Source: Cognatundibacterium aquatile | GTDB lineage: Bacteria > Pseudomonadota > Gammaproteobacteria > Burkholderiales > Burkholderiaceae_D | DNA: 64,000 nucleotides | Assembly: GCF_014699135.1 (NCBI RefSeq) | Contig: NZ_JACOFT010000001.1 | Coordinates: 248,001-312,000 of the forward strand | Reading direction: 5' to 3' | Shown: positions 52,325 through 61,764 of the stretch, piece by piece | Position numbering within the stretch: position 1 is the stretch's first letter | Layout of the letters: each line of letters begins with the position of its first letter | Notes under the pieces: generated by a model | What the model was told of the DNA's origin: nothing | The model's database searches: none | Seen by the model: the letters and a program-made list of their open reading frames with translations, nothing else | Translations under genes and position numbers: made by a program

Positions 52325-53773
52325 GGTTAAAAGCTGGTGATAAAACCGTACCATTTCTAGGTAATTTTTAACAGAGATGCGTTCATTTGTTCCATGAAAA
52401 CGTGGTAAATCCTCACTAGTTGCCCTGACTGGTGAAAATTTAAATATATTCGGACTCAGTTTTTCAAAATGACGTGAGTCGGTTGCGCCCAGCATTAAGC
52501 CTGGCGCGACGATGGTATTGGCGAAGACTTCACGTATTGTCTTGTGCAGCATCCGGTATGCGTCAGAGTTTACTGGCGACACTCTGGATGGTTCAGAATT
52601 CCCGTTGAGCGAGTTGATGCGGATAGCATCATTACCGATGGTGGTTTTGATGTGTTCCATCACACTGGTCTGAGTATCACCCGGTAAGGTACGGAAATTC
52701 ACGGTTGCCTGAATTTGTCCGGGCAGGACATTATCTTTGTTCCCTGCATGAACCATCGTCAGTGCGGTGGTCGTTCTCAGTGTTGCATTCGTGCTGGCGC
52801 TTTTTTCAAGTTCATGTTGTACCAGAGGAGCGAATAACCACAAATTAGATAATAAGACGCGGTTCAGACCATGCATTTCAGGCGCTATCGTTTCAAACAT
52901 ATCGAGTGCGATGCCACGAATATTGGCTGGCAACTGATGTTGTTCGAGTTTGCTCAGCGCGTTGCTCATCATACCTATGGCTGTTTTTTGTGGCGGCATA
53001 GATGAATGACCGGGCGTGGCATCCAGACTCAGCTGCATGCTGGCATAACCTTTTTCGGCAACGCCTATCAGCGCGGCAGACTGGTCCAGACCTTTTAAGA
53101 TACCTTCGGTGACCAGCATTCCTTCATCCAGTATGAATTCGAAGCGGATGTTCCGGCTTTCTAACAATGTCGCAATCGCTTTCGCACCATGCAGACCGCC
53201 GACTTCTTCGTCATGCCCAAAGGCCAGATAAATTGTCTGGCGAGGCTGAAAGCCTGAGGCAAGCGCTGTTTCTATCGCTTCCATCATGGCAAACAAATTG
53301 CCTTTATCGTCCCACGCACCGCGTCCCCAGATGAAACCATCTTTTATCTCGCCGGCAAATGGCGGCTGTTGCCACAAGTGCTCTGTGCCGGGTGCTACCG
53401 GTACGACATCCTGATGCGCCATCAGCAATATCGGTCTGGTATTGGTATCCGTGCCTTGCCAGCGATACAGCAGACTATGTTCCGCGACGATATCGCGTTG
53501 TAATTTTGCATGAACCAAAGGAAAAGACTTTTCCAGTAAGGTATGTAACGCGTTAAACGCCGTTGATTGCGTTTGCACTTTGTCGGCATTTGCTATCGTT
53601 GGCAGGCGTAAGGCGCTTGCCAGACGTTGCGCTGCCGCCTGTTCGTCAAGCTTGACTATGACTGCTGGTTGTACCGGTATTTGTCTGGAAGACTGACGCA
53701 GCGTATTTGCGCCAATGACCAGAACTAAACTTAGCAGGGCAATGATGAGAAATAAAAAAATCCGCTTGATCAT
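52235..53773 (-). CDS. M20-family peptidase (PM20D1/carboxypeptidase S-like), C-terminus derived from the repeat element
   Basis: 512 residues from ATG 53773: an N-terminal membrane anchor or signal (IKRIFLFLIIALLSLVLVIGA), then the M20 metal site (PILLMAHQDVVPV; WGRGAWDDKGNLFAMMEAI; FGHDEEVGGLHGA; LDEGM) and dimerisation domain. Residues 1-483 look native up to YHQLLT. The last 29 residues and the TAG stop are read from the inverted-repeat element at 52057-52324, so the original C-terminus was replaced. The catalytic core is intact and activity may persist. Confidence 0.88.
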   Translation of the reverse strand: MIKRIFLFLIIALLSLVLVIGANTLRQSSRQIPVQPAVIVKLDEQAAAQRLASALRLPTIANADKVQTQSTAFNALHTLLEKSFPLVHAKLQRDIVAEHSLLYRWQGTDTNTRPILLMAHQDVVPVAPGTEHLWQQPPFAGEIKDGFIWGRGAWDDKGNLFAMMEAIETALASGFQPRQTIYLAFGHDEEVGGLHGAKAIATLLESRNIRFEFILDEGMLVTEGILKGLDQSAALIGVAEKGYASMQLSLDATPGHSSMPPQKTAIGMMSNALSKLEQHQLPANIRGIALDMFETIAPEMHGLNRVLLSNLWLFAPLVQHELEKSASTNATLRTTTALTMVHAGNKDNVLPGQIQATVNFRTLPGDTQTSVMEHIKTTIGNDAIRINSLNGNSEPSRVSPVNSDAYRMLHKTIREVFANTIVAPGLMLGATDSRHFEKLSPNIFKFSPVRATSEDLPRFHGTNERISVKNYLEMVRFYHQLLTRTHFINRDECEQGDSGCSARRDAQLRLAP

Positions 53774-53963
53774 GGTACTTTCCCATTGAATAGGATAAAT
53801 TGCCAATTTAGACAGCCTATCATTTCACAAATTTCAGATTCCAGGTAAGTTACGCAAGGTATGGATGAACGTTTTTGTTTTAATGCGCGCATTGCAGAGC
53901 TGAATTTGCCCGAGCTGAGATTCGATTTTTGAATTTCCAACATGATTAAGACTGATTTTCAAC

Positions 53964-56156
53964 ATGATACAAACGGGACTACATACCAGTCGTATTGCTA
54001 AAACATTTGCAATCAGTCTGGTGGTGGCAATTGTGCTTGCTGCCGGCGTATTTGTCTGGACGCTGCGTTTGCAAGAAATACATAAGTGGGAAAAGCAGAC
54101 CGAAACCTTCAGCGTTGTGCTGGCAGAAAACACCAGTCAGCAGATGGATTTTGCTTACACTGCCCTGGGTAATATCGCTGAACGAATACAAGACCGTTGG
54201 AGTATCAGCGCAGAATACCTGTCATCCAAACTTGGCACTTACGATTTCCATCAGTTTCTGAAAGAAAAGGTTGCCCTGTTTCCGGCGATTGAGGTCATTT
54301 CTATTCTCGACGTCAATGGGAATGTCATCAGTACGTCCAGAAATTTTCCGTCACCCGCCTATAACCTTGCTGATCGCGACTATTTTCAGGTGCAGCGCGA
54401 TCATCCTACGCAGGGAATTTATCTCAGTAATCCGGTGCGCAGCAAAACGACTGGCGACTGGATATTTTTTCTCAGCCATCGCCTGACTGGCAGTGACGGT
54501 GAGTTTATTGGCGTTGCCATCATTGGCATCTCACCGAAGTTTTACACCAAATTTTATGAAAAACTGAACGTTGATGGTCATGTTTCTATTTCACTGCTGA
54601 GAGACGATTTTACTTACCTGGCTCGCTGGCCGGACACTGAAGCAGTCATGGGAACGAAGCACGCTGCAGCCAGCATTCACCATCGCAGTATCGATGCAGA
54701 CGATAGAAAATCGCTTGTGATCACCTCTGATACTTCCGCTCTTGAATATGGGAAGCCCAGCATAACGGCTATCCAATATCTTGAAAAATATCCATTGATT
54801 GTTTATTTTTCTGTGGATGAAAATCTGTATTTATCTGACTGGCATGCGATCAGCCTGGCGGTTGCTATTGTGACCGTTGCTGCCATTGCAGCCGTGATCG
54901 CTGCATTTCGCGTATTGATACAGTTATTCATACAAAAAGAAAGTGATATGCAGGTGATGACGGAGCTGAAACGGGAGGCTGATGTCATTAACCGGAACCA
55001 GACCAGACTGTTGCAAAATCTGACGGAACAGCAGAAAGCACTAAAAGAATCATCCGACCGCTTGCAGGCGATTTTTCAGAATGCTGCTGATGGTATTGTG
55101 ATGACGGATGATACCGGCATTGTCGAAGCCATTAATCCTGCTGCTGTTGCCATCTACGGGTATTCATCCGAGGAGGTGGTGGGCAAGGCAAATCATTTGT
55201 TCTCACCGGATGGCAAGCTCGATATGCTGGAAATTGCGATCAATAACGATGATTTCCAGCAAACAAGGCGTTTGCGTATAGAAACGGAACGCCTGCGCAG
55301 AGATGGCAGCTTGTTTCCGGCTGAACTGTCGATCAGTGAATATAGTCTGGCTGGAAAACGTAAGTTGATCACCATCGTGCGTGACATTTCTGAGCGTCGC
55401 AAAATAGATCGCATGAAGAATGAATTCATTTCTACGGTCAGCCATGAATTACGCACGCCTTTGACAGCGATTCGCGGCGCTCTTGGGTTATTGGTCGGAG
55501 GGGCGGCAGGATCAATACCAGAAAAACTGCAGCCTTTGATTTTGATGGCGCATAAAAATAGTGAAAGTCTGACGCGCCTGATCAATGATTTACTCGATAT
55601 TCAGAAAATTGAGGCCGGGAAAATGGATTTCGCATTTGAACGCCTGCATTTACTCAGCTTGCTCGAACTTGCTGTGCAACAAAATCAAAGTATTGCAGAG
55701 GGGCGCGGCGTCCGGCTGGAAATTGATGTGGATTTGACAAGAATACGGCCCATTGAAATTAATGTTGATCAGGGACGTTTCCAGCAGGTACTCGCCAATC
55801 TGATCTCGAATGCCTGCAAATACTCACCGGAAGGTGGTGTTGTGCGTGTTATTGCGTTAGTCGTCAGCGCTTGTTCGGTACGTATATTGGTTACCGATCA
55901 GGGCGGCGGCGTGCCGGAAAACTTCAGAGACAGAATTTTTAAGAAATTTTCTCAGGCTGATTCGTCTGATACGAGAGCCAAAGGCGGAACGGGTCTGGGA
56001 TTGGCGATTTCCAAAGTGATTATTCAGCAAATGCACGGTGAAATAGGTTTTTATAACTTGCCCCCTGAGCAGGGCGGCGGTGCTCATTTTTACATTGATT
56101 TGCCGATTGTGGCGGCGTCGCAATCGCTTATATCAAACCTAAGTCCCGTCCTTTGA
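53964..56156 (+). CDS. Membrane sensor histidine kinase with Cache and PAS domains
   Basis: 730 residues: TM1 (about 15-35), a periplasmic Cache-like (PDC) sensor with LADRDYFQVQRDHPTQGIYLS and the SxxTG pattern (SKTTGDWIFFLSHRL), TM2 (about 295-318), coiled coil, PAS (365-478), HisKA with phospho-acceptor His494 (TVSHELRTPLTAIRGALG) and HATPase_c (NLISNACKYSPEGG; DQGGGVPE; GGTGLGLAISK). No receiver domain, and no response-regulator gene adjoins it. Its 3' end overlaps the convergent DUF1501 gene by 29 bases. Confidence 0.92.
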   Translation: MIQTGLHTSRIAKTFAISLVVAIVLAAGVFVWTLRLQEIHKWEKQTETFSVVLAENTSQQMDFAYTALGNIAERIQDRWSISAEYLSSKLGTYDFHQFLKEKVALFPAIEVISILDVNGNVISTSRNFPSPAYNLADRDYFQVQRDHPTQGIYLSNPVRSKTTGDWIFFLSHRLTGSDGEFIGVAIIGISPKFYTKFYEKLNVDGHVSISLLRDDFTYLARWPDTEAVMGTKHAAASIHHRSIDADDRKSLVITSDTSALEYGKPSITAIQYLEKYPLIVYFSVDENLYLSDWHAISLAVAIVTVAAIAAVIAAFRVLIQLFIQKESDMQVMTELKREADVINRNQTRLLQNLTEQQKALKESSDRLQAIFQNAADGIVMTDDTGIVEAINPAAVAIYGYSSEEVVGKANHLFSPDGKLDMLEIAINNDDFQQTRRLRIETERLRRDGSLFPAELSISEYSLAGKRKLITIVRDISERRKIDRMKNEFISTVSHELRTPLTAIRGALGLLVGGAAGSIPEKLQPLILMAHKNSESLTRLINDLLDIQKIEAGKMDFAFERLHLLSLLELAVQQNQSIAEGRGVRLEIDVDLTRIRPIEINVDQGRFQQVLANLISNACKYSPEGGVVRVIALVVSACSVRILVTDQGGGVPENFRDRIFKKFSQADSSDTRAKGGTGLGLAISKVIIQQMHGEIGFYNLPPEQGGGAHFYIDLPIVAASQSLISNLSPVL

Positions 56157-57354
56157 TTCCATTGAAAACGGTGTCGAGTTGCCGGGGATTGAGTCCATAT
56201 ATACGACTGAACAGTCCGCCAAGTACGGCACGATATTCATTCAATACCGGATAGTCGCGATTTTGAAATAATTGGCTTGGCGTCAGTGCGACCTGTTCCC
56301 CGTAAATCTGACCACCGCGTACGCTTCCACCGAGCACCCAATAAACGCTGCCATGCCCGTGGTCAGTGCCACGTTTTCCATTTTCACGGAACGTACGTCC
56401 GAATTCGCTGATCACAACGACAGTCGTGTTACGCCACTGGTCGCCCATGGCATTCTTGTAGGCGAGCAGACCACGTCCGAGTTCCTCGAACTTATTTGCC
56501 AGCACGCCTGTTTCTGCACCCTGATTCACGTGGGTATCCCAGCCACCGACATCAATAAATCCTAGTGCATATTTTTCCCGCATCATTCTGGCAATGCGCT
56601 GCGCTTCCAGTTCAAATCCTTTAGTGCTGATCGCATTGCGGTTGGCTGCGTTCATTTCTTCCTGCATCTCTTTCACCACTTCCTGGCGAACGGCGAAGCC
56701 CTCATTGACTTGTTGCGCCAGCGCGGTCTTGCGATACATTTGTTCTATCAGTTGGTTCTGGTGTTCGTTCAGACCGGATTTTGCAATGCTTTTTAATGCT
56801 GTATTCCCGACTTGTACATTACCTTGCAAAATAAGTGGCAGTTGATCAGTAAATGCCATTGCCGGGGCAGATTTTCCGTCATTTTTCCCGCCATTTATTA
56901 CGGCTGCCAGGCGGTTTAAAAAGCCAGAATGAAAATTCCGGGTGGTATTGAGTGCTTGCCCGAGTTCTATACTGTCCTGCGTTTCAAAATGACTGCGCGA
57001 TACATCGTCGATACCGGCAAAAGGAATAAAGGCGATTTCCTTACTCTGATACATAGGGTAGAGCGTGTCGCGCAATGCCGGATGCAAACCCCAGTCGGCA
57101 TTCAATGCGATAGCACCGCCTGGTTCGTTGCCGGGGCGTCTGATTGCAATGGTCGGACGGGATTCATAATAAAAATCACTGGCCGTCGGCACCAGAAAAT
57201 TGCTGGCATCGTAAGCGCCACGTAAAAATACCAGCAACAGACGGTTTTGCGTAGCCGGTGCCGCAAGTAACTGACTACTGTAAGTAACACCCGGCAACGC
57301 AGCCATGCTGGCCAGGCACTGCAATAATTGGCGACGATTCATGTTGACTTTCAT
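56128..57354 (-). CDS. DUF1501 family exported protein
   Basis: 408 residues. The N-terminus MKVNMNRRQLLQCLASMAALPG has a twin-arginine-like motif (NRRQLLQ) and hydrophobic stretch, so Tat export is likely. The sulfatase-like DUF1501 body includes VVVISEFGRTFRENGKRGTDHGHGSVYWVLGG. Always near a DUF1800 gene in many gram-negatives, as here (57-base gap). The enzyme reaction is not established. Confidence 0.9.
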   Translation of the reverse strand: MKVNMNRRQLLQCLASMAALPGVTYSSQLLAAPATQNRLLLVFLRGAYDASNFLVPTASDFYYESRPTIAIRRPGNEPGGAIALNADWGLHPALRDTLYPMYQSKEIAFIPFAGIDDVSRSHFETQDSIELGQALNTTRNFHSGFLNRLAAVINGGKNDGKSAPAMAFTDQLPLILQGNVQVGNTALKSIAKSGLNEHQNQLIEQMYRKTALAQQVNEGFAVRQEVVKEMQEEMNAANRNAISTKGFELEAQRIARMMREKYALGFIDVGGWDTHVNQGAETGVLANKFEELGRGLLAYKNAMGDQWRNTTVVVISEFGRTFRENGKRGTDHGHGSVYWVLGGSVRGGQIYGEQVALTPSQLFQNRDYPVLNEYRAVLGGLFSRIYGLNPRQLDTVFNGIKGRDLGLI

Positions 57355-57411
57355 CCGGTCTGCTTGTTCATCATATGGTCAGTTGTCGATCACTGTACCC
57401 GCGTTTATTTG

Positions 57412-59004
57412 CTAACGGCGCATCATTTCCGGCGAGGCGAGAAATAAGGTACTCCACTCTGCGGGTGTGGCTGCCTGTTGTAATGTCTGTTGTGTGTCCT
57501 TGCTGAATGACTGCACCCAGTTTTTGACATACAACGAGCTTGCAATGGCCGGCGTACGCGGTTTTTCTGCTGAAATCTGCTGATCTGTTTTGAAGAGTGC
57601 AGGCGTGCCATAGGCGATACTGCGGGCGACATCAAAGCGGACTGTCATTTGTCCGGGGCTCGCCCAGGCACTTTCTGTCATGGCGTATCCGTCCGGCGTC
57701 TGCCTGCCGTTGAATGGCTGCCCCATCACGTTAAGCCAGTTGATGATCGGAGCGGCATTGACGATGCAACTCCCGTCGTACGCTAGCCGCATGGAGGAAA
57801 CGGCGTAGTGCACAGGATCTTTGAATTTGCGTCCTAAGGAAGCAATAAATTCCTGCGAGTCAAACATCGTGCGCAAGGTGACGGGAATATCGCCATCGCT
57901 TTGCAGAAAGCTGTTAGCCATCGCTTGTATCAGGTTTTCTGACGGCGTGTCAGAGACGAAATACGTCGCCAGTTTCCGGCTGATAAAGCGCGCTGTCGCT
58001 GGTTGCCGGCTCAGCAGTGTCAGCGTTTCCTCAACTTCACTGATACCGCGACCTTTGATGTTGTTACCTAATATCTGCTTGTTGCCAAAGTCGTGTCGCT
58101 GCGGATTGAATTCAAATAAACCCTTACGCAGATAAAATTTACTTAATTCGGCTTTAAGTCTTGGTGTGTCTGTGCCCAGATTAACACCGACGCCAGTCAG
58201 CACCCGTGCCAGTTCCTGCACGTCTTTCTGGGTATAGCCACTATTGACGCCCATCGTGTGTAATTCCATTAATTCACGGGCATAGTTCTCGTTAATACGG
58301 CCATTCGCATTATGTTCGTTATCGAGATAGCGCAACATCGCCGGGTGATACACGGTGGCTTTGAGTAATTCGCGGAAATTACCCAGAGCATGCGGGCGTA
58401 TCGCGTGTTCCTCAAAATCGCCGACCATGGCCCGCAGATTATGTTTGCCTGCGTGGATGTTGAAATGATTCATCCAGAACCATGTCATTTGTTCCTGCAA
58501 CTGATTCGGTGAATAGATATCGCGTAAAAGCGAGCGTGTTGCAGCTTCTTTGGCCAGACGGTTCAACTCTTGCTGATACTCTTTCCGCAGGCTGTCATCG
58601 GTGCCCTTTTGCTGTTCGGCGACGACGCGTTTATGCTCCAGCTCCCTGACGATATTCTCTATCGGTTGCTGTGAAATCGTCATCGCGCTGATTTGCGCCT
58701 GCACTGTTGGCGGCACGACGCTGGCGCGTCCACGCAGTTGTTGGTCAAGGAACTTGTCCATGCCAACCGCTTGCAATTGTTGATAAGTTGAGAAGTTACT
58801 ACCCCAGGTCAGCCGGTTGAGCAACAGCTCTGGCTGGACGTTCGCTTTCGCAAAAGTATTGCTGCTGGGAGGAAGAAATCTGGATGGCCCGGCATCCGTT
58901 ACCTTGTTTGGCGCGGGCGACGTCGTGCATCCTGACATTGCGAAAATGAGGATGAAAACCGGGCTTAAAGCCAGCAGACGCTGTAAAGGTGAGTCGCTCA
59001 ACAT
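57412..59004 (-). CDS. DUF1800 family lipoprotein
   Basis: 530 residues from ATG 59004 (MLSDSPLQRLLALSPVFILIFAMSGCTTSPAP), giving a lipobox (MSGC); an alternative GTG at 59025 adds seven residues. The DUF1800 pattern is seen in LLNRLTWGSN, MTWFWMNHFNIHAGK, NGRINENYARELMELHTMGVNSGYTQKDVQELARVLTG and SRKLATYFVSD. Forms the common pair with DUF1501. Function unknown, thought to be envelope-associated. Confidence 0.9.
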   Translation of the reverse strand: MLSDSPLQRLLALSPVFILIFAMSGCTTSPAPNKVTDAGPSRFLPPSSNTFAKANVQPELLLNRLTWGSNFSTYQQLQAVGMDKFLDQQLRGRASVVPPTVQAQISAMTISQQPIENIVRELEHKRVVAEQQKGTDDSLRKEYQQELNRLAKEAATRSLLRDIYSPNQLQEQMTWFWMNHFNIHAGKHNLRAMVGDFEEHAIRPHALGNFRELLKATVYHPAMLRYLDNEHNANGRINENYARELMELHTMGVNSGYTQKDVQELARVLTGVGVNLGTDTPRLKAELSKFYLRKGLFEFNPQRHDFGNKQILGNNIKGRGISEVEETLTLLSRQPATARFISRKLATYFVSDTPSENLIQAMANSFLQSDGDIPVTLRTMFDSQEFIASLGRKFKDPVHYAVSSMRLAYDGSCIVNAAPIINWLNVMGQPFNGRQTPDGYAMTESAWASPGQMTVRFDVARSIAYGTPALFKTDQQISAEKPRTPAIASSLYVKNWVQSFSKDTQQTLQQAATPAEWSTLFLASPEMMRR

Positions 59005-59127
59005 GGAAGTCACTTCTCCGGGCACTATCGATGGCCATCAGCATACAACGGATTGTCCGGCAATTGGATGACCTGCGAGTGACGAAATGCAACCGATTGT
59101 GAGCGTTACCTCATTAAAAGTAACAGG

Positions 59128-59817
59128 TCAGATGACGTCGTCACTCTCGTCAGGCAGACTTTCCAGTGGCGAGCTGTCGGCCTGATCCTGATCAAAATAG
59201 CCGGGGAGCAGTCCGCCGTCAGCATCGTTGAGATTAGCCGTTGAGGAGTTGTCTGCCATTGTCTGATGCGAATTGCCATTCATCAGATGGCTGATGCCCT
59301 GAAACAAAAAGGCACCAGCAGCGACACTCGCGGCTGTTGCAGCGACGGTCCCCAGCATGCTGCCACCCGTATTACCGAAAAAACTGCTTGCAGGCGCCGT
59401 TGCGACGGCGCCTGGCTGGCTGACAGGCACGGCTGCCATCGCCGGATAGGCCGCTAAAGGTGCTCCAGTGACTGAGGTGCCGGTATTGGACGGAATATTT
59501 AGCGGGCGACTGCTGGCACTGTTGCCCCAGTTACTTGCGGCAGGATCGAGAAATTGTGTGGGTGTCGTCGGATTTTGTGTCGCATTGAGTGCTTGTTGCT
59601 CACGCAAATCTGCCTGCAGGCTTGCAATCTGGCTGTTTGCATTCGCCAGCGCCTGTTCCAGTAATAAGGCCCGTTGTACTAATAAGTAGCTTGCATCCGG
59701 CTGCTTGCTGATTGCCTCGCTGATCAGACTGGCGGCTTGCGGGTCTTTGGCGACGCCTTGTACCTGAACCAGCTGGGCGAGAAAATTTTGCAGAACCTGC
59801 ATTTCTTGTGGCGACAT
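59128..59817 (-). CDS. DUF2076 family protein
   Basis: 229 residues. N-terminal coiled-coil (MSPQEMQVLQNFLAQLVQVQGVAKDPQAASLISEAISKQPDASYLLVQRALLLEQAL), a long Ala/Pro/Ser-rich middle, a Gly/Ala helix (GSMLGTVAATAASVAAGAFLFQGISHLM) and an acidic C-terminus: the DUF2076 arrangement. Probably membrane-associated via the helix. Function unknown. Confidence 0.88.
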   Translation of the reverse strand: MSPQEMQVLQNFLAQLVQVQGVAKDPQAASLISEAISKQPDASYLLVQRALLLEQALANANSQIASLQADLREQQALNATQNPTTPTQFLDPAASNWGNSASSRPLNIPSNTGTSVTGAPLAAYPAMAAVPVSQPGAVATAPASSFFGNTGGSMLGTVAATAASVAAGAFLFQGISHLMNGNSHQTMADNSSTANLNDADGGLLPGYFDQDQADSSPLESLPDESDDVI

Positions 59818-59889
59818 CGTTTTCTCCTGAAATAAGCGATATGGGCACTATCTGGTCATGGCCTCGGCTTTTTCAATGCATGTTTATAG

Positions 59890-61362
59890 TCAATGCTCGC
59901 GTAATGCCCGCCGGTACTGTATTGCTTCCGCAACATGGGCCGAACTGATGTGATCTGCACCAGCCAGATCGGCGATGGTACGCGCTACTTTCAATACGCG
60001 ATGATAGGCGCGGGCTGACCAGTTAAATTTACTCATGGCATTTTTCAGCAACTGATCTGCACTGCTGTCCGGGCGGCAGTAAGTATCGATTTCTGTCGTG
60101 GAGAGTAAATTGTTGACCTTGCCCTGACGTCGTTGCTGGCGCTCAAATGCGGCTTCGACACGTTGCGCCACCACCGGGCTGGATTCTCCTGTCGCTTGTT
60201 TCAACAGATCCTCGTGCGGTAATGCTGCTACTTGAATCTGTAAATCAATGCGGTCCAGCAAAGGGCCGGAAATTTTATCCTGATAACGAGCAATACTGTC
60301 CGGCGTGCAACGGCATTTGCCATTACTGTGGCCGAAGTAGCCGCAGGGACAAGGATTCATGGCGGCGATCAGTTGAAAGCGGGCTGGAAAATCCGCTTGC
60401 CGGGCAGCGCGGGAAATGGTGATGTGTCCGGATTCCAGTGGTTCCCGCAGCACTTCGAGAACGCGCCGATCGAACTCGGGAAGTTCATCAAGAAATAAAA
60501 CGCCCTGATGAGCCAGTGAAATTTCGCCCGGACGTGGCGTGCCACCGCCGCCAACCAGTGCAACGGCAGATGCTGTATGGTGAGGTGCTCGAAAAGGGCG
60601 CGATTTCCATTTATCGATAGAGAAACCCGAAGTCAGGGATTGTACTGCGGCTGATTCCAGCGCTTCCTGATCCGTCATTGACGGCAGTATTCCGGGGAAG
60701 CGTGCAGCCAGCATAGATTTCCCCGTTCCTGGCGGCCCTACCATGAGCACAGAATGATTTCCTGCTGCGGCAACTTCAAGCGCACGTTTTGCCTGTAACT
60801 GACCTTTGACTTCGGAAAAATCAGGATAGGTGCGATGTTGAATTGCAGCCTGCGGGCGATGCCGTTGCAGCTTGTTTTCTTCGTCAATGGCGGCGAAGTG
60901 AGCACAAACCTGAAGCAATGAATCTGCCGGATAAATGGCTGCTTCCGTCACCAAAGCCGCCTCATCGGCATTCGCTCTGGGTAAAATAAATGCAGGTGTT
61001 GTATGTCCGTCAGCCGTGCTTTTGCAGATCGCGAAGGTCATCGCCAGTGCACCACGGATGGGCCGTAAATCACCCGACAGTGATAACTCGCCAGCGAATT
61101 CGTATTGTGCGAGGGCATCTGCGGGTATCTGTCCGGATGCGGCCAGGATACCAAGGGCGATAGGCAAATCGAAACGGCCGGATTCTTTTGGCAAATCTGC
61201 CGGCGCCAGATTGACAGTGATTCTTTTTGCCGGAAATTCAAAACGGGCATTTTGTAATGCTGCCCTGACGCGGTCCTTGGACTCTTTTACTTCTGTTTCC
61301 GGGAGACCAACGATAGTAATATTGGGCACTATTAGACCTAATATTTGTAGCATATTGAACAT
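59890..61362 (-). CDS. comM: ComM/YifB AAA+ helicase, N-terminus truncated
   Basis: 490 residues. The Mg-chelatase-type AAA+ core is intact: GPPGTGKS (209-216), HTASAVALVGGGGTPRPGEISLAHQGVLFLDELPEF and the zinc-type NPCPCGYFGHSNGKCRC. ComM drives branch migration in natural transformation. The usual start (a MSLAxxxSRAxxG...VEVHLANGLP segment of about 30-35 residues) is missing. The present MFNMLQILGLIVPN joins directly to ITIVGLPETEVKES. This break, at the edge of accessory DNA, suggests the 5' end was removed by an insertion, so the protein is probably impaired. Confidence 0.85.
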   Translation of the reverse strand: MFNMLQILGLIVPNITIVGLPETEVKESKDRVRAALQNARFEFPAKRITVNLAPADLPKESGRFDLPIALGILAASGQIPADALAQYEFAGELSLSGDLRPIRGALAMTFAICKSTADGHTTPAFILPRANADEAALVTEAAIYPADSLLQVCAHFAAIDEENKLQRHRPQAAIQHRTYPDFSEVKGQLQAKRALEVAAAGNHSVLMVGPPGTGKSMLAARFPGILPSMTDQEALESAAVQSLTSGFSIDKWKSRPFRAPHHTASAVALVGGGGTPRPGEISLAHQGVLFLDELPEFDRRVLEVLREPLESGHITISRAARQADFPARFQLIAAMNPCPCGYFGHSNGKCRCTPDSIARYQDKISGPLLDRIDLQIQVAALPHEDLLKQATGESSPVVAQRVEAAFERQQRRQGKVNNLLSTTEIDTYCRPDSSADQLLKNAMSKFNWSARAYHRVLKVARTIADLAGADHISSAHVAEAIQYRRALREH

Positions 61363-61563
61363 GCTTTAGCTGACTTGCAAGGAATTAATGATGGCGGTTA
61401 TCTGTTCAGTCATGTGCGATAGCTTTTAGCCAATCGGGAGCAATGATTTTAGCCAAGCACTTGAAATGATTCTTGGAGTCCCAAGATAGCGAATATTAGG
61501 CGACCCAACGGGAGCCACTCAATACCGATCAATGCTCACAACTTCTTTGCAAAAGGGAATGGC
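61363..61563. other. Junction region between comM and the accessory genes
   Basis: About 200 bases without a supported gene, beginning at the artificial comM start. AT-richer than its left neighbour. AATATTAGG occurs on the plus strand near 61488 and again on the minus strand at the comM start (about 61333-61343), a possible trace of the insertion. No tRNA or integrase is visible. Confidence 0.4.
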
Positions 61564-61722
61564 ATGAAGCAACTAGGACTTGATAACTGTCATTGGGACG
61601 AGGATGCCACGATCCACAAGAAGCGTGGCAACACGCATGTGGTGATCGTTGGTGAATTTGTGCGATCGACTTCGCAGCTTGATGAGGTCATTTCCTATAA
61701 TCTAAGAAGTCTTGGTTCTTGA
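61564..61722 (+). CDS. Small ORF upstream of the DUF4917 gene
   Basis: 52 codons starting MKQLGLDNCHWDEDATIHKK, with AAAGGGA at a usable distance before the ATG. It ends 42 bases before the DUF4917 gene. The sequence is protein-like (charged, ending FVRSTSQLDEVISYNLRSLGS), but I do not recognise it; it could be a small accessory subunit or the remnant of a longer gene. Confidence 0.4.
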   Translation: MKQLGLDNCHWDEDATIHKKRGNTHVVIVGEFVRSTSQLDEVISYNLRSLGS

Positions 61723-61764
61723 CATGCCGAATTTCGGAAGCCTGTAACTCGGGGAAAAGAGACG

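Noticed and set aside
61363..61764. Possible tRNA attachment site at the island border
   Set aside because: No cloverleaf-like sequence or CCA end could be found; the boundary is in comM itself.
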